Shown: positions 1 to 9,465 of the stretch, in pieces
Position numbering within the stretch: position 1 is the first letter of the stretch
Layout of the letters: every line of letters starts with the position of its first letter
NCBI GenBank assembly: GCA_004431415.1
Contig: QPMI01000206.1
Coordinates: 1 to 64,000 of the forward strand
Reading direction: 5' to 3'
Length of the DNA: 64,000 nucleotides
DNA from: Cyanophora paradoxa
Lineage: Eukaryota > Glaucocystophyceae > Cyanophorales > Cyanophoraceae
Translations under genes and position numbers: made by a program
Notes under the pieces: generated by a model
Databases searched by the model: none
What the model saw: the letters and a program-made list of their open reading frames with translations, nothing else
Told to the model about the DNA's origin: nothing

Positions 1-358
1 AGCTCTGCCCTCCCATAATTATCATTTGCAGTTCCCACTATGGGAATATACGAATATTTATCTTGCTGAATACTATCATTGGTCTTGAGCCATCTAAACT
101 GCTTACATCTGCTACATGAACCTGTATAGCAGAGTTGTAATTTTGGTAGGTTGCTGGGTCTGTTGGGACTCTGAATGTATCTGTGGGAATGTCAGCCTCC
201 ATGTAGCTTGACACAAAGATATTTGGTATGGTTGCTCCTGGTTGGGGTGACAAAAGAGCCTGGTATGTCCTAATATGAATGGTCCTCTCATAGCTGAATT
301 CGCAAGTGTCCCATTCACATGTACATAGTGTTCATTCAAAAGATTCTTTCAGGGACAT
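1..358 (-). pseudogene. Unidentified structural-type virus protein, partial and frameshifted
   Basis: The gene runs leftward off the window edge. I place the start at the ATG ending at 358 (reads MSLKESF), 31 bases from the stop of the next gene. Three frame changes are needed to follow the conserved-looking reading: near 335, near 275 and near 75. Pieces read NEHYVHVNG, then ALLSPQPGATIPNIFVSSYM and PTDTFRVPTDPATYQNYN, then QQDKYSYIPIVGTANDNYG, which is still open at position 1. The composition (Asn, Thr, Pro, Tyr, few charges) resembles the beta-rich proteins of virus particles and it sits beside the fibre-like gene on the same strand, so a structural role is plausible. I do not recognise a family. 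Confidence 0.45.
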
Positions 359-388
359 TACAAGTCTGGTAAAGAGAACCCCAAGTTA

Positions 389-1870
389 TCAAGAGGCTCT
401 CACCTTTGCGAATTCTGGTTGGTCATTGATCTCATCCCAATGTTCATGTTTGCTTGGTGGAAATCTGGTATCCCATCAATTTCCCCAATCATGCCTGTGA
501 TCTCTGGTGGATACTTTTGAGGTTTGCCTAAGATCTCATCCCAATCATGATTGTGATCCTCTGGGGGATACTTTGCAGGTTTTATTATTTGTTCATAATC
601 AGGAAAGAACTCCCAGATCTCAGGTCGAAATCCATCTGGTAACAATTTCCTCATGGGGTTCATAAGGTTGCTCAATAATCACAGCTGTGATCATGCCCAT
701 CTGGCAAATACTCCTCATCAGGTTCATAGTTCTGCTCATACTCAACTCTTGGGGATCTAAGCCATCTGGTAGTATCTCCTCCTCATTGGGGTCAAACTGA
801 TCATATTCATATTCTTGTGGGTCAAAACATCTGGTAAATATTCTTCCTCATCTGGAACGAATTGATATTCATCAAGCTCTAATATATCGACTTCAGGAGG
901 TAAATACTGCTCATCTATTTGCTTTCTGGTTCAATTATAGGTTTATTGCGAACTTGCTCCCAACTAACAATATGCTGCCCAAAGGCTACATCTTCAGTTG
1001 CTGTGTATTCTCTTCCAGGCTGTTTCTTTGGTGTTAATCGGGAGGTCCATTTGGAAATGGAATAGGGAATGGGACTGTTGGTCCATTGGGACCATAATGC
1101 TCAATGATTTCCCTTAGAGTTTTCTCACTTACAAGCTTCTCTCCATTTGCATACACATTGCTGCCATGGATATTTCGCCATTGCCTGGTTCGAATTCCAA
1201 GGTCTTTCACATTGCTATACAAAGGCAAAAGGTGCCTATCCATTTCGACTAAATCAGGGTGTAAATGGATTGCTACTGGTTGACTAGGGCTACTGTTGAT
1301 TGTAATTGATGGCTTTTTTTGATGGACATCTTTTGGAGTAAAAAACCCAAAAGGCTCATTCCTCGCAAAGTCATATGTAATATCCTTGGGGTAGACATCA
1401 TTTGTGTAGGAGACCTGATTTGTGTTGGCAATGGGACCCACTTGCAATACTTGGGGGACCTCAGCTTTTGGAGTGCTGCCCTCATTGTAAATTCGCAAAG
1501 CTGTGTTCTGTTTGCCCTGCTCATCTTGAACATTGAAAATCAATCGACCACTATCGAACCTGGAAGGTATATCTGGATGGGTGCCACTGGTTTTCAGTTT
1601 CCTAGGTCTCCTTCTTGTTGCTTTGATCTCTGCAACTTGGTTGGCTTTCACATTACCCAAACTAAAGGCTACACTGACATCCTCTTTATCTGGATCAGTT
1701 TGATTCACAGATAAAGCATGCTCCCTTGATTGAGTCTTTGATGAATTATCAGAGCTGTGGTCAATTGAAACTGAACCCTTTACTTTAATATTATCAAAGT
1801 TCACATGCTTGGTGCTGCTTGCATTATCATCTTGAATGGTTTCTAGATTGGGTGGGTAATTGAAGCTCAT
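389..1870 (-). pseudogene. Fibre-like surface protein with WDEI repeats, frameshifted
   Basis: The ATG ends at 1870 and an open 278-residue part runs to a stop at 1034. Reading past that stop by a frame change continues sensibly (LTPKKQPGREYTATEDVAFG) to about 389, so I treat both halves as one gene. The N-terminal half includes NVKDLGIRTRQWRNIHGSN, which resembles the phage and virus fibre pattern LGxxxxRWxNIYxxN. The middle holds acidic repeats built on DPNEEEILPDG and VPDEEEYLPD. The C-terminal part has three copies of a fibre-type motif: SWEQVRNKP, HNHDWDEILGKP and HEHWDEINDQP. About six frame changes interrupt it. Probable role: receptor-binding fibre or spike. It shares a 43-bp divergent promoter region with the patatin gene. 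Confidence 0.6.
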
Positions 1871-1913
1871 GGCTTTTACTATATGGATTTATAAAATTCC
1901 TGATAAGTAAAAG
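1871..1913. promoter_or_regulatory. Divergent promoter between fibre-like and patatin genes
   Basis: Only 43 bases separate two ATGs that face away from each other. Both flanks carry a TAAAAG element close to the start: GTAAAAGATG for the patatin gene and AGTAAAAGCCATG for the fibre gene. TATAAA (TTTATAAAATTCC) lies in between. The proximity to the starts is typical of compact dsDNA virus promoters; assignment is inferred from position and the repeated motif. Confidence 0.45.
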
Positions 1914-3469
1914 ATGCCTCTCAAAGTAGTTCTCAGTTTGTCAGGGGGAGGTGCAAGGGGCATTATCATAACCAGGCTGCTCAAAGAAATCGAAAATCGA
2001 ACTGGCAGGAGAATAATCGATCTTGTGGATCTTGTGAGTGGAACTTCCACTGGTGGGATCATTGCTATTGGGTTAAACATCAGGCATCCTGATAAACCAG
2101 GTGAACCTAAACTGACAGCAAACGATTTACACAATATTTACCTAACTCAACTGCCCTTGATTTTCGCAAATCCTCGAAATATCATTGAAAATGCCCTATT
2201 TAACACAAAGTATGATGTGGGACCCTTGGAGACTGCAATCAATTCAGTTACTGGTGAATCACTAATACAGGATTCCCTTAAGGACATTGTGATCACATCC
2301 TTTGATACTCAGAATATGAAACCAATATTTATCACAAATGACAACAATTACAACTTTATGCCTTGTAAGATTGCTGCTAGGGCTACTTCTGCTGCTCCTA
2401 CATATTTCTCTCCTGTAAGCATTGTTGATTTCAATAGGGGAGTATATGTCTGTCTCATTGATGGTGCCATTTCGGGAAACAATAATCCCAGTGTGTGTGG
2501 TTACAGCCATGCAAAGAAGATTTACAGTGATGATGATGACATTATAGTAATAAGCATCTCTTGTGGAGAGGTGGACCCACATTTAGAGTCTGATTATGTG
2601 GGTTATGCTTATGAGACTGTAAACAGCTGGGGCATTCTCTCATGGATTGCCTCAACAGATGGAAGCCCATTGATTAACATGCTCATGGCTGCAAGTGAGC
2701 TATCTGCCCTTGATAAGATGGAGGAGTTGTTACCCTACAACTATGATCAGGATTATGGGAGATACTATAGGTTATCAGTCCCTCTTCCAAATCATATAGT
2801 AAGCTCCCTGGATGACACATCTAAGATCCCAGACATGCTTGCATTCACTGAAACATACATTGCAGCAAACAATGATATGATTAATAAGCTTTGCAGCCTA
2901 CTAGTAGCAAACTATGAACTAAAGAACCCTACAAAGGCTTACATTTCATCCACTCTCACTACATCACCTCCTTTGGATGCCAATTGGTATCAGCTTGCAG
3001 ATGATGCCTTTACTGCCTCATCCTCTGTGACAGGTAAAGAGCCTTTCATGGCTAGACCTTCAGCATTTGGCTGGGAAGCTGGAGCCTATGCTCCTGAACA
3101 GATATGGGAAACCCCACTGAATACCTTCAAGTTGCTTTTCCATATACTTTTGAACTCTCCTCTGTGATTGCCTATGGATCAGGGGACACCAATGCTTTTA
3201 TTAAGACTTTCAATGTGGCAACATCCACTGATGGGATCAACTGGTCTTTTATTCGATCAGATGGGCAAAACAAAATATATGTCTGTGAGAACATTAACAA
3301 TGCTCACAACTCTGGTGATGTGGCTCTATTGAGTGGGTTCCCTCTCAGCATCAAGGATGCTTTTTACATAGGTTATTCTCTGAGAATAAGATATATTCGC
3401 ATTTATCCCCTTGTGTATGTGAATGCTCCCACAATGAGAGTTGACTTTACAGGTGCCTTTATTCGATAA
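1914..3469 (+). pseudogene. Patatin-like phospholipase with C-terminal discoidin-like domain (one frameshift)
   Basis: Patatin-family phospholipase A. The oxyanion-hole motif GGGARG is at residues 11-16, the nucleophile elbow GTSTG has Ser45, and the partner Asp183 lies in LIDGA, so the catalytic dyad is intact in the first frame (417 codons, stop at 3167). The protein logically continues in another frame: a change at the AAACCCC run near 3110 joins ...PEQIW to TEYLQVAFPYTF and onward to 3469. From about residue 345 the sequence (PLDANWYQLADDAFTASS ... DGINWSFI ... RYIRIYP) looks like an F5/8 type C / discoidin carbohydrate-binding fold. Family knowledge suggests lipid ester hydrolysis; a role in membrane breach at entry or exit is inference. 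It overlaps the convergent minor capsid gene by a few bases. Confidence 0.8.
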
Positions 3470-4390
3470 ACTCCAACTGAAAAGAATTATCGATTCCATT
3501 CATATCAATCAGTTCACCAAAGTAATCTTTAAACTCCACAGTGAGTTCCCTTATCACCAGGTTTCTGTCATTGATTTGAATAAATTCTGCATGTTCACCA
3601 CTATGGTAAACATAGCCCCCTATATCTTTACTCAATTGCAATCTAAGGATAGCTCCCTGGTTTTGTGGTTGCGATTTTGGAATTATATTGTGTCTGCTGG
3701 CAAAGGGGGACAGCTCTTTAATATGCATGTACAGATACTGCTCAGCATTCATATCAGACATCTTCCTGCTGTCAAAATAATATTGCAAGGGCTTAGAGGA
3801 GAGTCTGGGTCCTGAGAAGGTGATTCCCATGCTGGGTGATCAGGTGTAATAGGTTTGCCATCATACTTTAAAAGGTTCTCAGGTCGATAGGGAGATCCAC
3901 CAACAGGAGGAGTGCTATAATACCCAGTGGTGTATTCAGTAGAACTTACACCCAAAAGCTTTCCTATTCTCTGGTTGCTTGCAATAAAACGAAACTCATG
4001 GTTACTGTAAAACTCCACTTTATAGGTTGTTGGGTTGTAGAATATCTTGAACTCAAAAGCTACTGTTTTGCCTGCAATAGTTTGGAAGCTTGAATAGTTC
4101 AGCCCATAATTATAAGGGTGTGTGACCCCAAAATGACCCTGATTGATGTAGCCACTGGGAAGGGGATACACTTGTTGTGTGATCACTTGGTTATATGAAC
4201 CATCTTGGTAATTAAACTGAACTGTTAGATGATCAGTTCCCACACTGTTATAGATACTGTTTGGAATCTCTGCATAGAGAACCCTACATTCCCTTGGTCT
4301 CTCTACTGGAGTTGTGAGGGTGACCCTGTAAGAGTTTTCATTTTGTCCTTGGCTTCTATCCCTGCTATCAATATTAACGAGCCGGTTCAT
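3459..4390 (-). pseudogene. Minor capsid protein A (penton-like), one frameshift
   Basis: The N-terminus reads MNRLVNIDSRDRSQGQNENS, then RECRVLYAEIPNSIYNSV. This 'IDSRDR ... F/Y-V-L ... AEIPNSIY' pattern is typical of minor capsid (penton-region) proteins of Polinton-like viruses and relatives. The first frame is open for 213 codons and the second begins inside it; a frame change between about 3775 and 3805 joins SQDPDSPLSP to LQYYFDSRKMSDMN and continues to a stop at 3459. The joined protein would be about 300 residues. The C-terminal half (EQYLYMHIKEL ... VIRELTVEFKDYFGELIDMN) aligns by eye with minor capsid protein B, so the two are paralogues transcribed divergently from a 28-bp spacer. 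Confidence 0.7.
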
Positions 4391-4418
4391 TTTAATATAT
4401 AATATAGATAAAAGAAGA
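4391..4418. promoter_or_regulatory. Divergent promoter between the two minor capsid genes
   Basis: This 28-bp spacer is entirely A/T-rich (TTTAATATATAATATAGATA) and separates two outward-facing ATGs. On the minus strand it reads TCTATATTATATATTAAA just before ATG; on the plus strand it ends in GATAAAAGAAG before ATG. Both sides match the TAAARGA-type element seen upstream of other genes of this element. Confidence 0.5.
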
Positions 4419-5427
4419 ATGCCTGTGGATTACATCGAGGTTAGCTCATTTAATACAATCTCTGGTGATGGTCCCACATCAAGCTTTGTGGCTAGACTCC
4501 CCAGTAGTTATGAGAATGTGAGGGCTGTGAGACTGGTCTCAGCCGAATTTTATAACAGTATCCCTATGGTGAGTGGTGAAACCAAAGCAGGAGATGTGAC
4601 AGTTGACAATGCATTTAGCATTTATTATTCTGAACAAACTCCTGGAGCTGGAAGCTCAGGAATTCCAACAGTTCGCCCAGCTGCTGACTATGAACAATGG
4701 AAACAATTCATTATAAGTCGAAACACCCCATCCAAAGCCACCAGCAACTGGTGAATGTAATTAACTCTAAATTCGAAGGCAGAAATCCCAACCATCCATT
4801 CGCTGCAAATGGGATGAATCACTGAAACGAATTATATTCCACTCAGCAGTACCATTTTACTTGGCTTTCTCAGTAGCTGTGAACCCAAGCCAACAAACAA
4901 TCCAAAAGCTGTTGAGTTCAGCTAGACTGCTGGGTCTTGATCCTGGAAGATATGGTAACTCCCCAATCCAATCACAGGTCTATGATGCTCTCACTGATGG
5001 AATCTTTACTGGTGGTCGCGTGAATGGCATTATATCTTCTTTTGAGCCTGAGAAGACCAGGGACAGTGTTTTGTTTGTGAGAGTAAAGGAGCTGGGTGAT
5101 CTGGTGCAATGTGGGGATGGTCTTCTGACTGGTTACTTTCACAAAATAGTGGTCCCTGATAAAGACTATGGTGAGCATGTTGTTTACAATTCAACAGAAG
5201 CTCACCCACTTTACAAATACTATAATAAAAAGGTTGGATTATCCACTTTCTCGGTTGATATTGTAAATGCTATTAATGAACCAATTGATTTTGAGGGTCA
5301 ACCTGTTCATCTTACCTTTGAAATTCGCTATGGTGATGAGCCAGCTGGGGACCCAGTTTATGAATACTTCAAGATGCGAATGTCACAGCTTCACCCTTCC
5401 TATCCAGTTATTACAAACTTCGCATAA
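4419..5427 (+). pseudogene. Minor capsid protein B, two frameshifts
   Basis: The ATG at 4419 opens MPVDYIEVSSFNTISGDGP and then VRAVRLVSAEFYNSIPMV, the same N-terminal pattern as minor capsid protein A. The frame stops at 4754. Translation continues as QQLVNVINSKFEGRNPNHP in a second frame after a change near 4735, and then as KWDESLKRIIFHSAVPFYLA in a third after about 4800, giving one protein of about 335 residues ending at 5427. The C-terminal part (SVLFVRVKELGDL ... FSVDIVNAINEPIDFEGQ ... LTFEIRYG) matches the end of protein A in spacing and pattern. It lies directly upstream of the major capsid gene on the same strand. Function: capsid vertex or inner-shell component, from family and context. 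Confidence 0.7.
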
Positions 5428-5480
5428 ATTAAGGATCATTGGTAGATTTTTTATGTTGCAGTATAATAAAAGAGAATATA

Positions 5481-6851
5481 ATGGATATCACTTCCACTCT
5501 TCAAAGACTTTCGCTGAAAGAAGCCCTAACAACCCCAGAAGAGGCGAAAGCCTTTTTCCTGGATAACTCCCTTATGCTTGGTCTCGAATCCAAATCTAAG
5601 CCAGTTCTAGTTGTTGTGAATCCCAGCAATACTTTTGAGAATAATGTTGGAAATCGCATTTCCTTCAAGCTACCTCGCTACAATTTCTGTGGAAAACTCG
5701 AACTTGCTTTCGACCTTCCAGCCATCACGTTTGCTGGTGATACTGACCTAGTTCGCAATGGATACACTCGCCCAGTTGGTGCTTTAGTTCAGCGACTTGA
5801 AATTACCTATGGATCTTACACCTACCATATTCCATCTGATTTCCTTGCTCATTTCCCCCTGGTCTATTATTCGGAGGATCAACTAGCTAAAAAGAAGCGA
5901 TCAATGGGCATGGTTCATGGCATCCCTGCTCATGGAACCAACCGCCTTGGTGGCTCATTCTTTGTTGAAATCCCTGTGCCTTGGCTAAATCACTACCTTC
6001 CCCTTGGTGCTTTATCTGGTGAAATGGTTGTTACTGTTTGGTTTAAGGATGCTGGAAAGGGTTATGTTGAAACTTCCTATGGTGGTCGCTCTCTCCCTGT
6101 TGTTGGTGGGACAGTTGCTGATAAGACAGAAGATGATGGTCTTGGTGATACTGCTAATGCCACACTTGCCCATGTTGGTCAAAATATCACAACTTTCAGT
6201 CTTGGTGCAACAACTCCTGTTATTTCTATTACTTCTCCTCGCCTTTACATGCATGCTATTAATGTTTCTGATGAGCTTTTCGCTACTGTCATTGAAAAGG
6301 TTAAGACAACTGGCATGGCTATTCCCTCCCTTGATATTGGATTTGTAGATGCTAGTGCTTTCCCTGCCAAGGGCAATGCCCAACCCAATCGAATTAACCT
6401 CTCTCAAATCTCAGGTCTTGTATATGCTCTGCTTGTTTCAGTTCGTGATCATGAAACTGTTGACAAATCCAATGGCTCCCACAGTGTTCTTAAGACCTAT
6501 GCCAACTCCAAAGACATCACATTCACAACTGAAATAAATGGTCAGCGACTTTTTGCCACTGAGCCAATTTCCCTACTCAAAGGTGCTGAGCTAATTGCTG
6601 ATGCCTTCAAATGCTCTAACATGGATAAGGTTGCTGATCGCTATGTCCTCTCAGGACTCCCATTCTGTCTTGATGGAGAAAAGGCAATTCGAAATATTGC
6701 CCAGTCTGGTTATGTTGATTTAACAAATTCCTCTTCTTCCTTCCTCACCCTCTACATGCCCTCAGATAAGGTAATCGATGTTAATGTTCGCGCTCTCATG
6801 CATTCGTTTATAATTTTGGACAAGGATGGTTTAAGGCGTATAAATTTGTAG
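5481..6851 (+). CDS. MCP: Major capsid protein, double jelly-roll type
   Basis: Intact, 456 residues. I choose the ATG at 5481 (MDITSTLQRLSLKEAL) because it follows the AATAAAAGAGAATATA element immediately, and the upstream extension is poorly coding. The sequence is rich in beta-strand-forming segments with little charge clustering, and contains NRISFKLPRYNFCGKLELAF near residue 55 and WLNHYLPLGALSGEMVVTVW near residue 175. The size, position between minor capsid genes and the packaging ATPase, and the VxVWFKD-type strand pattern fit the double jelly-roll capsid proteins of Polinton-like viruses and virophages. It would form the trimeric capsomers. Codon usage is AT-rich like its neighbours. 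The family call rests on context and general pattern, not a database match. Confidence 0.8.
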   Translation: MDITSTLQRLSLKEALTTPEEAKAFFLDNSLMLGLESKSKPVLVVVNPSNTFENNVGNRISFKLPRYNFCGKLELAFDLPAITFAGDTDLVRNGYTRPVGALVQRLEITYGSYTYHIPSDFLAHFPLVYYSEDQLAKKKRSMGMVHGIPAHGTNRLGGSFFVEIPVPWLNHYLPLGALSGEMVVTVWFKDAGKGYVETSYGGRSLPVVGGTVADKTEDDGLGDTANATLAHVGQNITTFSLGATTPVISITSPRLYMHAINVSDELFATVIEKVKTTGMAIPSLDIGFVDASAFPAKGNAQPNRINLSQISGLVYALLVSVRDHETVDKSNGSHSVLKTYANSKDITFTTEINGQRLFATEPISLLKGAELIADAFKCSNMDKVADRYVLSGLPFCLDGEKAIRNIAQSGYVDLTNSSSSFLTLYMPSDKVIDVNVRALMHSFIILDKDGLRRINL

Positions 6852-6916
6852 ATTGTTACGATATTCAGTCACCATGCATTATTTTTATCTGTATTTATTT
6901 AGAAAGATATACAACA

Positions 6917-7699
6917 ATGAATGATTTGGATGAATTTGTGGCTGGTGAAATGATAGAACCACCATTTCGAGTCCTAGCAATTGGGAAATCAGCAACTGGT
7001 AAATCAGAAGCTGTAAAATATTGGTTGAAGCAGTTGCATGATGCCAAAAAGATTGATGTTGTATTAGTTGTGAGTGGAACCAGCTTCAATCATTTCTGGG
7101 ATAAAGTTGCAACATTGCAACTGGGAAAATGGGATGCCCCTTACATTGCTAAATTGCTAGATGAAAGGCAAGAGAAAATAGAAAAAGGTGAACCTGTTAA
7201 CCAGTTATGTGTGGTTCTAGATGATTTAATCGATAATGAGATTGTAGACCTAACTCGTGATAAAATTATTGGCTCTCTGTATTCCAGAGGTCGCCATTCG
7301 AAAATATCCATTATCTGCATCACACAAAAGCTAAGGAAAGTCTCTTCGACTATTCGAGTTAATTCGGACTATGCTATGTTTTTAAGTGCTGCAAATCGCA
7401 AAGAACTGGAAGCCATAGAGGAAGAATACAATATAATGCGAAATAAAGAGGATTTTTACAAGATGTTTGAAGAGTATGTTCACTCCTATCAGTATATTAT
7501 TTGGTCCTCTGCAAACTACTCAGTTAAATACTATGTAGATAAAGCTGAGCTTGTGAAAGATTTCCCATTTCCTCGCTTCCACAGAAAGCCAAAAAAGAAA
7601 GAAGATGAACTGAAACCTCCAGAGAAAGAGGAAGCCCCTAAAGAAGTGAAAAGCCAAGTCCATAGCAATAAATTGATGCGATATAAACGCGGTTTATAA
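6917..7699 (+). CDS. Genome-packaging ATPase (A32 / FtsK-HerA type)
   Basis: Intact, 260 residues. Walker A is GKSATGKS at residues 23-30 and Walker B is LCVVLDD at about 97-103, followed by a sensor-like ICITQ segment near residue 136. These fit the A32-like packaging ATPases shared by Polintons, virophages and giant viruses. The last 50 residues are highly basic and Glu/Lys/Pro-rich (KKKEDELKPPEKEEAPKE), probably flexible. It lies 65 bases after the capsid gene on the same strand, as expected for a morphogenesis module. Predicted role: ATP-driven pumping of the linear genome into the preformed capsid. Confidence 0.88.
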   Translation: MNDLDEFVAGEMIEPPFRVLAIGKSATGKSEAVKYWLKQLHDAKKIDVVLVVSGTSFNHFWDKVATLQLGKWDAPYIAKLLDERQEKIEKGEPVNQLCVVLDDLIDNEIVDLTRDKIIGSLYSRGRHSKISIICITQKLRKVSSTIRVNSDYAMFLSAANRKELEAIEEEYNIMRNKEDFYKMFEEYVHSYQYIIWSSANYSVKYYVDKAELVKDFPFPRFHRKPKKKEDELKPPEKEEAPKEVKSQVHSNKLMRYKRGL

Positions 7700-7727
7700 A
7701 ATTATCTCTCATTCTAATAAAGATACA

Positions 7728-8462
7728 ATGCCTCCCAAACGAAAGATAGGGATCCCAGCTGGGGCTGTTGGCTATTCAGGTGGTGGAAACAATGGATCCA
7801 TTAATACTGAACCAATGAAATTCAATGGTATGAATGAGGTGAAGCCCTCACAGCAAGAAGAGGACCCTCTTAATGCTGCCTATGAGGAATCAGTCGATGA
7901 TAAAGCCCCACAGGCTTCAACCAGTGATCAACTCAACATCTCACCAGAAGCTTCGAAAATGAGGGCTGTTGCTGAGGGTGCCAGGCGAATTATTGGTGCT
8001 GCTGATGATAAAGGTTTAGGCTTGCAAGATCTATCACTGGCTCGCAAAGGTGAAGGTCTTAGTAAGGAATCAGACAAGGTAATCCAGTCCATGGCTGGTG
8101 AAGTCACATATAAGACTGCTCCCACTCAAAATATTCATCGAATTCCCAAGGCTCAATGGGATGAGATGACTGCTAAACTCAAAGATCTGGAAGCCAAATC
8201 CAGTGCTTTGGAGCAGTATGTTACTGAGAAGAAAGAGAGAGCCAAGCTAAAGGAGATGCTTCGAAAGGAAGTTTATAAAATGGGCATTACTGGTGTCCCA
8301 GATAAACAGTTTATTGCTAAGAAAGAGAACCAAATCGATGAGCAAGCAGTAGATGAAATGAAAACAAAGACCCAAAAGGGAACCATTGAACCTGGTGCCA
8401 CTAAAGCTGAAGTAGAAAAGGGAGTAGCTCCCACAGTATATAAAAGACGAGTTTGGCTTTAA
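7728..8462 (+). CDS. Unrecognised virus protein with central coiled coil
   Basis: Intact, 244 residues, start ATG 28 bases after the ATPase stop, preceded by TCTAATAAAGATACA. The N-terminus is basic and glycine-rich (MPPKRKIGIPAGAVGYSGGG). The middle is acidic and disordered-looking, and residues about 140-185 form a predicted coiled coil (WDEMTAKLKDLEAKSSALEQ). The end is basic (YKRRVWL). Its position in the capsid/ATPase cluster suggests a virion or scaffolding role. I do not recognise a family. Confidence 0.7.
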   Translation: MPPKRKIGIPAGAVGYSGGGNNGSINTEPMKFNGMNEVKPSQQEEDPLNAAYEESVDDKAPQASTSDQLNISPEASKMRAVAEGARRIIGAADDKGLGLQDLSLARKGEGLSKESDKVIQSMAGEVTYKTAPTQNIHRIPKAQWDEMTAKLKDLEAKSSALEQYVTEKKERAKLKEMLRKEVYKMGITGVPDKQFIAKKENQIDEQAVDEMKTKTQKGTIEPGATKAEVEKGVAPTVYKRRVWL

Positions 8463-8484
8463 TTTTCTCTGTTTTATTAGAGAC

Positions 8485-8757
8485 ATGGATATAATACGAA
8501 AGTTTATTGAGATGCTCAGTCTGCATGTGGTAAGCAATTGCCACAGTGGATGCTGTGACACAACAATAGAGTTTGAGATGTCAGATACTGAGGATAATGT
8601 ATCTGAGGCAAGAGAGAGAAGGAGATCAACAGTTTCTGTGGAGTCAATGCCAGCAGACCCCACAGAGTATACATATGAGCAACAGGAGTATCCAAGGAGA
8701 AGTTCTCTGCCAGCAGAAAACGTTTTCTCTGGGAATATAAATGGAGGACACTATTAG
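8485..8757 (+). CDS. Small unrecognised virus protein
   Basis: The ATG at 8485 lies 22 bases after the preceding stop and directly after TTTTATTAGAGAC, matching the element's start-proximal motif. The 90 residues begin hydrophobic (IIRKFIEMLSLHVV), include a Cys/His cluster (SNCHSGCCDTT) and end in a Ser/Arg/Glu-rich disordered tail. Its 3' end overlaps the next ATG by 17 bases, as in a compact viral operon. No family recognised. Confidence 0.55.
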   Translation: MDIIRKFIEMLSLHVVSNCHSGCCDTTIEFEMSDTEDNVSEARERRRSTVSVESMPADPTEYTYEQQEYPRRSSLPAENVFSGNINGGHY

Positions 8758-8986
8758 TTTAATCGAGTTTACCAGTGATGAACCTGTTACTGAGGGTTCT
8801 ATTAGACACATACTAGCAATGCAGAAACGATATAGAGAGGACCCAGAATATAGAGAGTATAAAAAGCAGCAAGCCCTGGCATCCTATTATCGCAGAAAAG
8901 CCCAAAAAGAGGAGCAGAGACCCAGAGGGAGACCGATTAAATATTATTTGCCTACTGATAGTAGCAATGGACCCCCAGGTCTATAA
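8741..8986 (+). CDS. Small basic AT-hook protein 1
   Basis: 81 residues, overlapping the preceding gene. It contains a Tyr/Arg/Lys-rich segment QKRYREDPEYREYKKQQALA followed by SYYRRKAQKEE, then an AT-hook-like core RPRGRPIKYY. The same segment order occurs in the protein at 9139, where it reads QRKYRENEEYREQKKAKALE followed by YYHKKK and KPVGRPRKY, so they are paralogues. A GRP core inserts into the minor groove of AT-rich DNA, which matches this AT-rich genome. A genome-condensing or regulatory role is inferred. Confidence 0.65.
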   Translation: MEDTISLIEFTSDEPVTEGSIRHILAMQKRYREDPEYREYKKQQALASYYRRKAQKEEQRPRGRPIKYYLPTDSSNGPPGL

Positions 8987-9089
8987 GATAATTGAGAAAA
9001 AGCGGTCTCAGTATGCCACTGAGGCAGCTATAAAAGTTTACAGACAGGAACTGGTGTTCGCAACAAAAAATGACTTAAGGAAAAAGTAG
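8967..9089 (+). CDS. Possible 40-residue ORF overlapping AT-hook gene 1
   Basis: An ATG inside the 3' end of the preceding gene opens a 40-codon frame starting MDPQVYKIIEKKRSQYATEA and ending NDLRKK, Lys/Arg-rich like its neighbours. It fills the otherwise empty gap before the 9139 gene. It could be a third small basic protein, or the displaced C-terminus of the preceding gene after a frame change. There is no independent support beyond composition and placement. Confidence 0.25.
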   Translation: MDPQVYKIIEKKRSQYATEAAIKVYRQELVFATKNDLRKK

Positions 9090-9138
9090 ATAGATTGTAT
9101 TGAGGAAAAATTATTTTCGTATCTACTATTAAAGAGAA

Positions 9139-9465
9139 ATGCCGAATATCCGCAAGATACTCACAGATGATGAAAAAGCAGAGAAGCTGAGACTGAAAAG
9201 GGAGCAAGATGCCCAAAGAAAACGCGAAGCCTATCATAAAAAGAAGCAGGAACGATTATCCCAAGGAGCCGCTACAGTTCACACACCAGAAGAACTCAAA
9301 AAGATTGCCCTCAGACACCAGAGGAAATACAGGGAAAATGAAGAATATCGCGAGCAAAAAAAGGCAAAAGCGCTGGAATATTACCACAAGAAGAAAGATG
9401 AACAGCCCAAGAAACCCAAAGAGCATAAACCGGTTGGAAGACCTCGGAAATATATCGAAGAATAA
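9139..9465 (+). CDS. Small basic AT-hook protein 2
   Basis: 108 residues, start ATG directly after CTACTATTAAAGAGAA. It is built from two copies of a K/R/E/Y-rich module: KLRLKREQDAQRKREAYHKK at residues 15-35, and LRHQRKYRENEEYREQKKAK near 60-80. It ends in an AT hook, HKPVGRPRKY. The arrangement suggests helical, highly charged DNA-binding protein. It is a longer paralogue of the 8741 product. Likely role: compaction of the AT-rich viral genome or control of transcription; this is inference from composition. Confidence 0.68.
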   Translation: MPNIRKILTDDEKAEKLRLKREQDAQRKREAYHKKKQERLSQGAATVHTPEELKKIALRHQRKYRENEEYREQKKAKALEYYHKKKDEQPKKPKEHKPVGRPRKYIEE

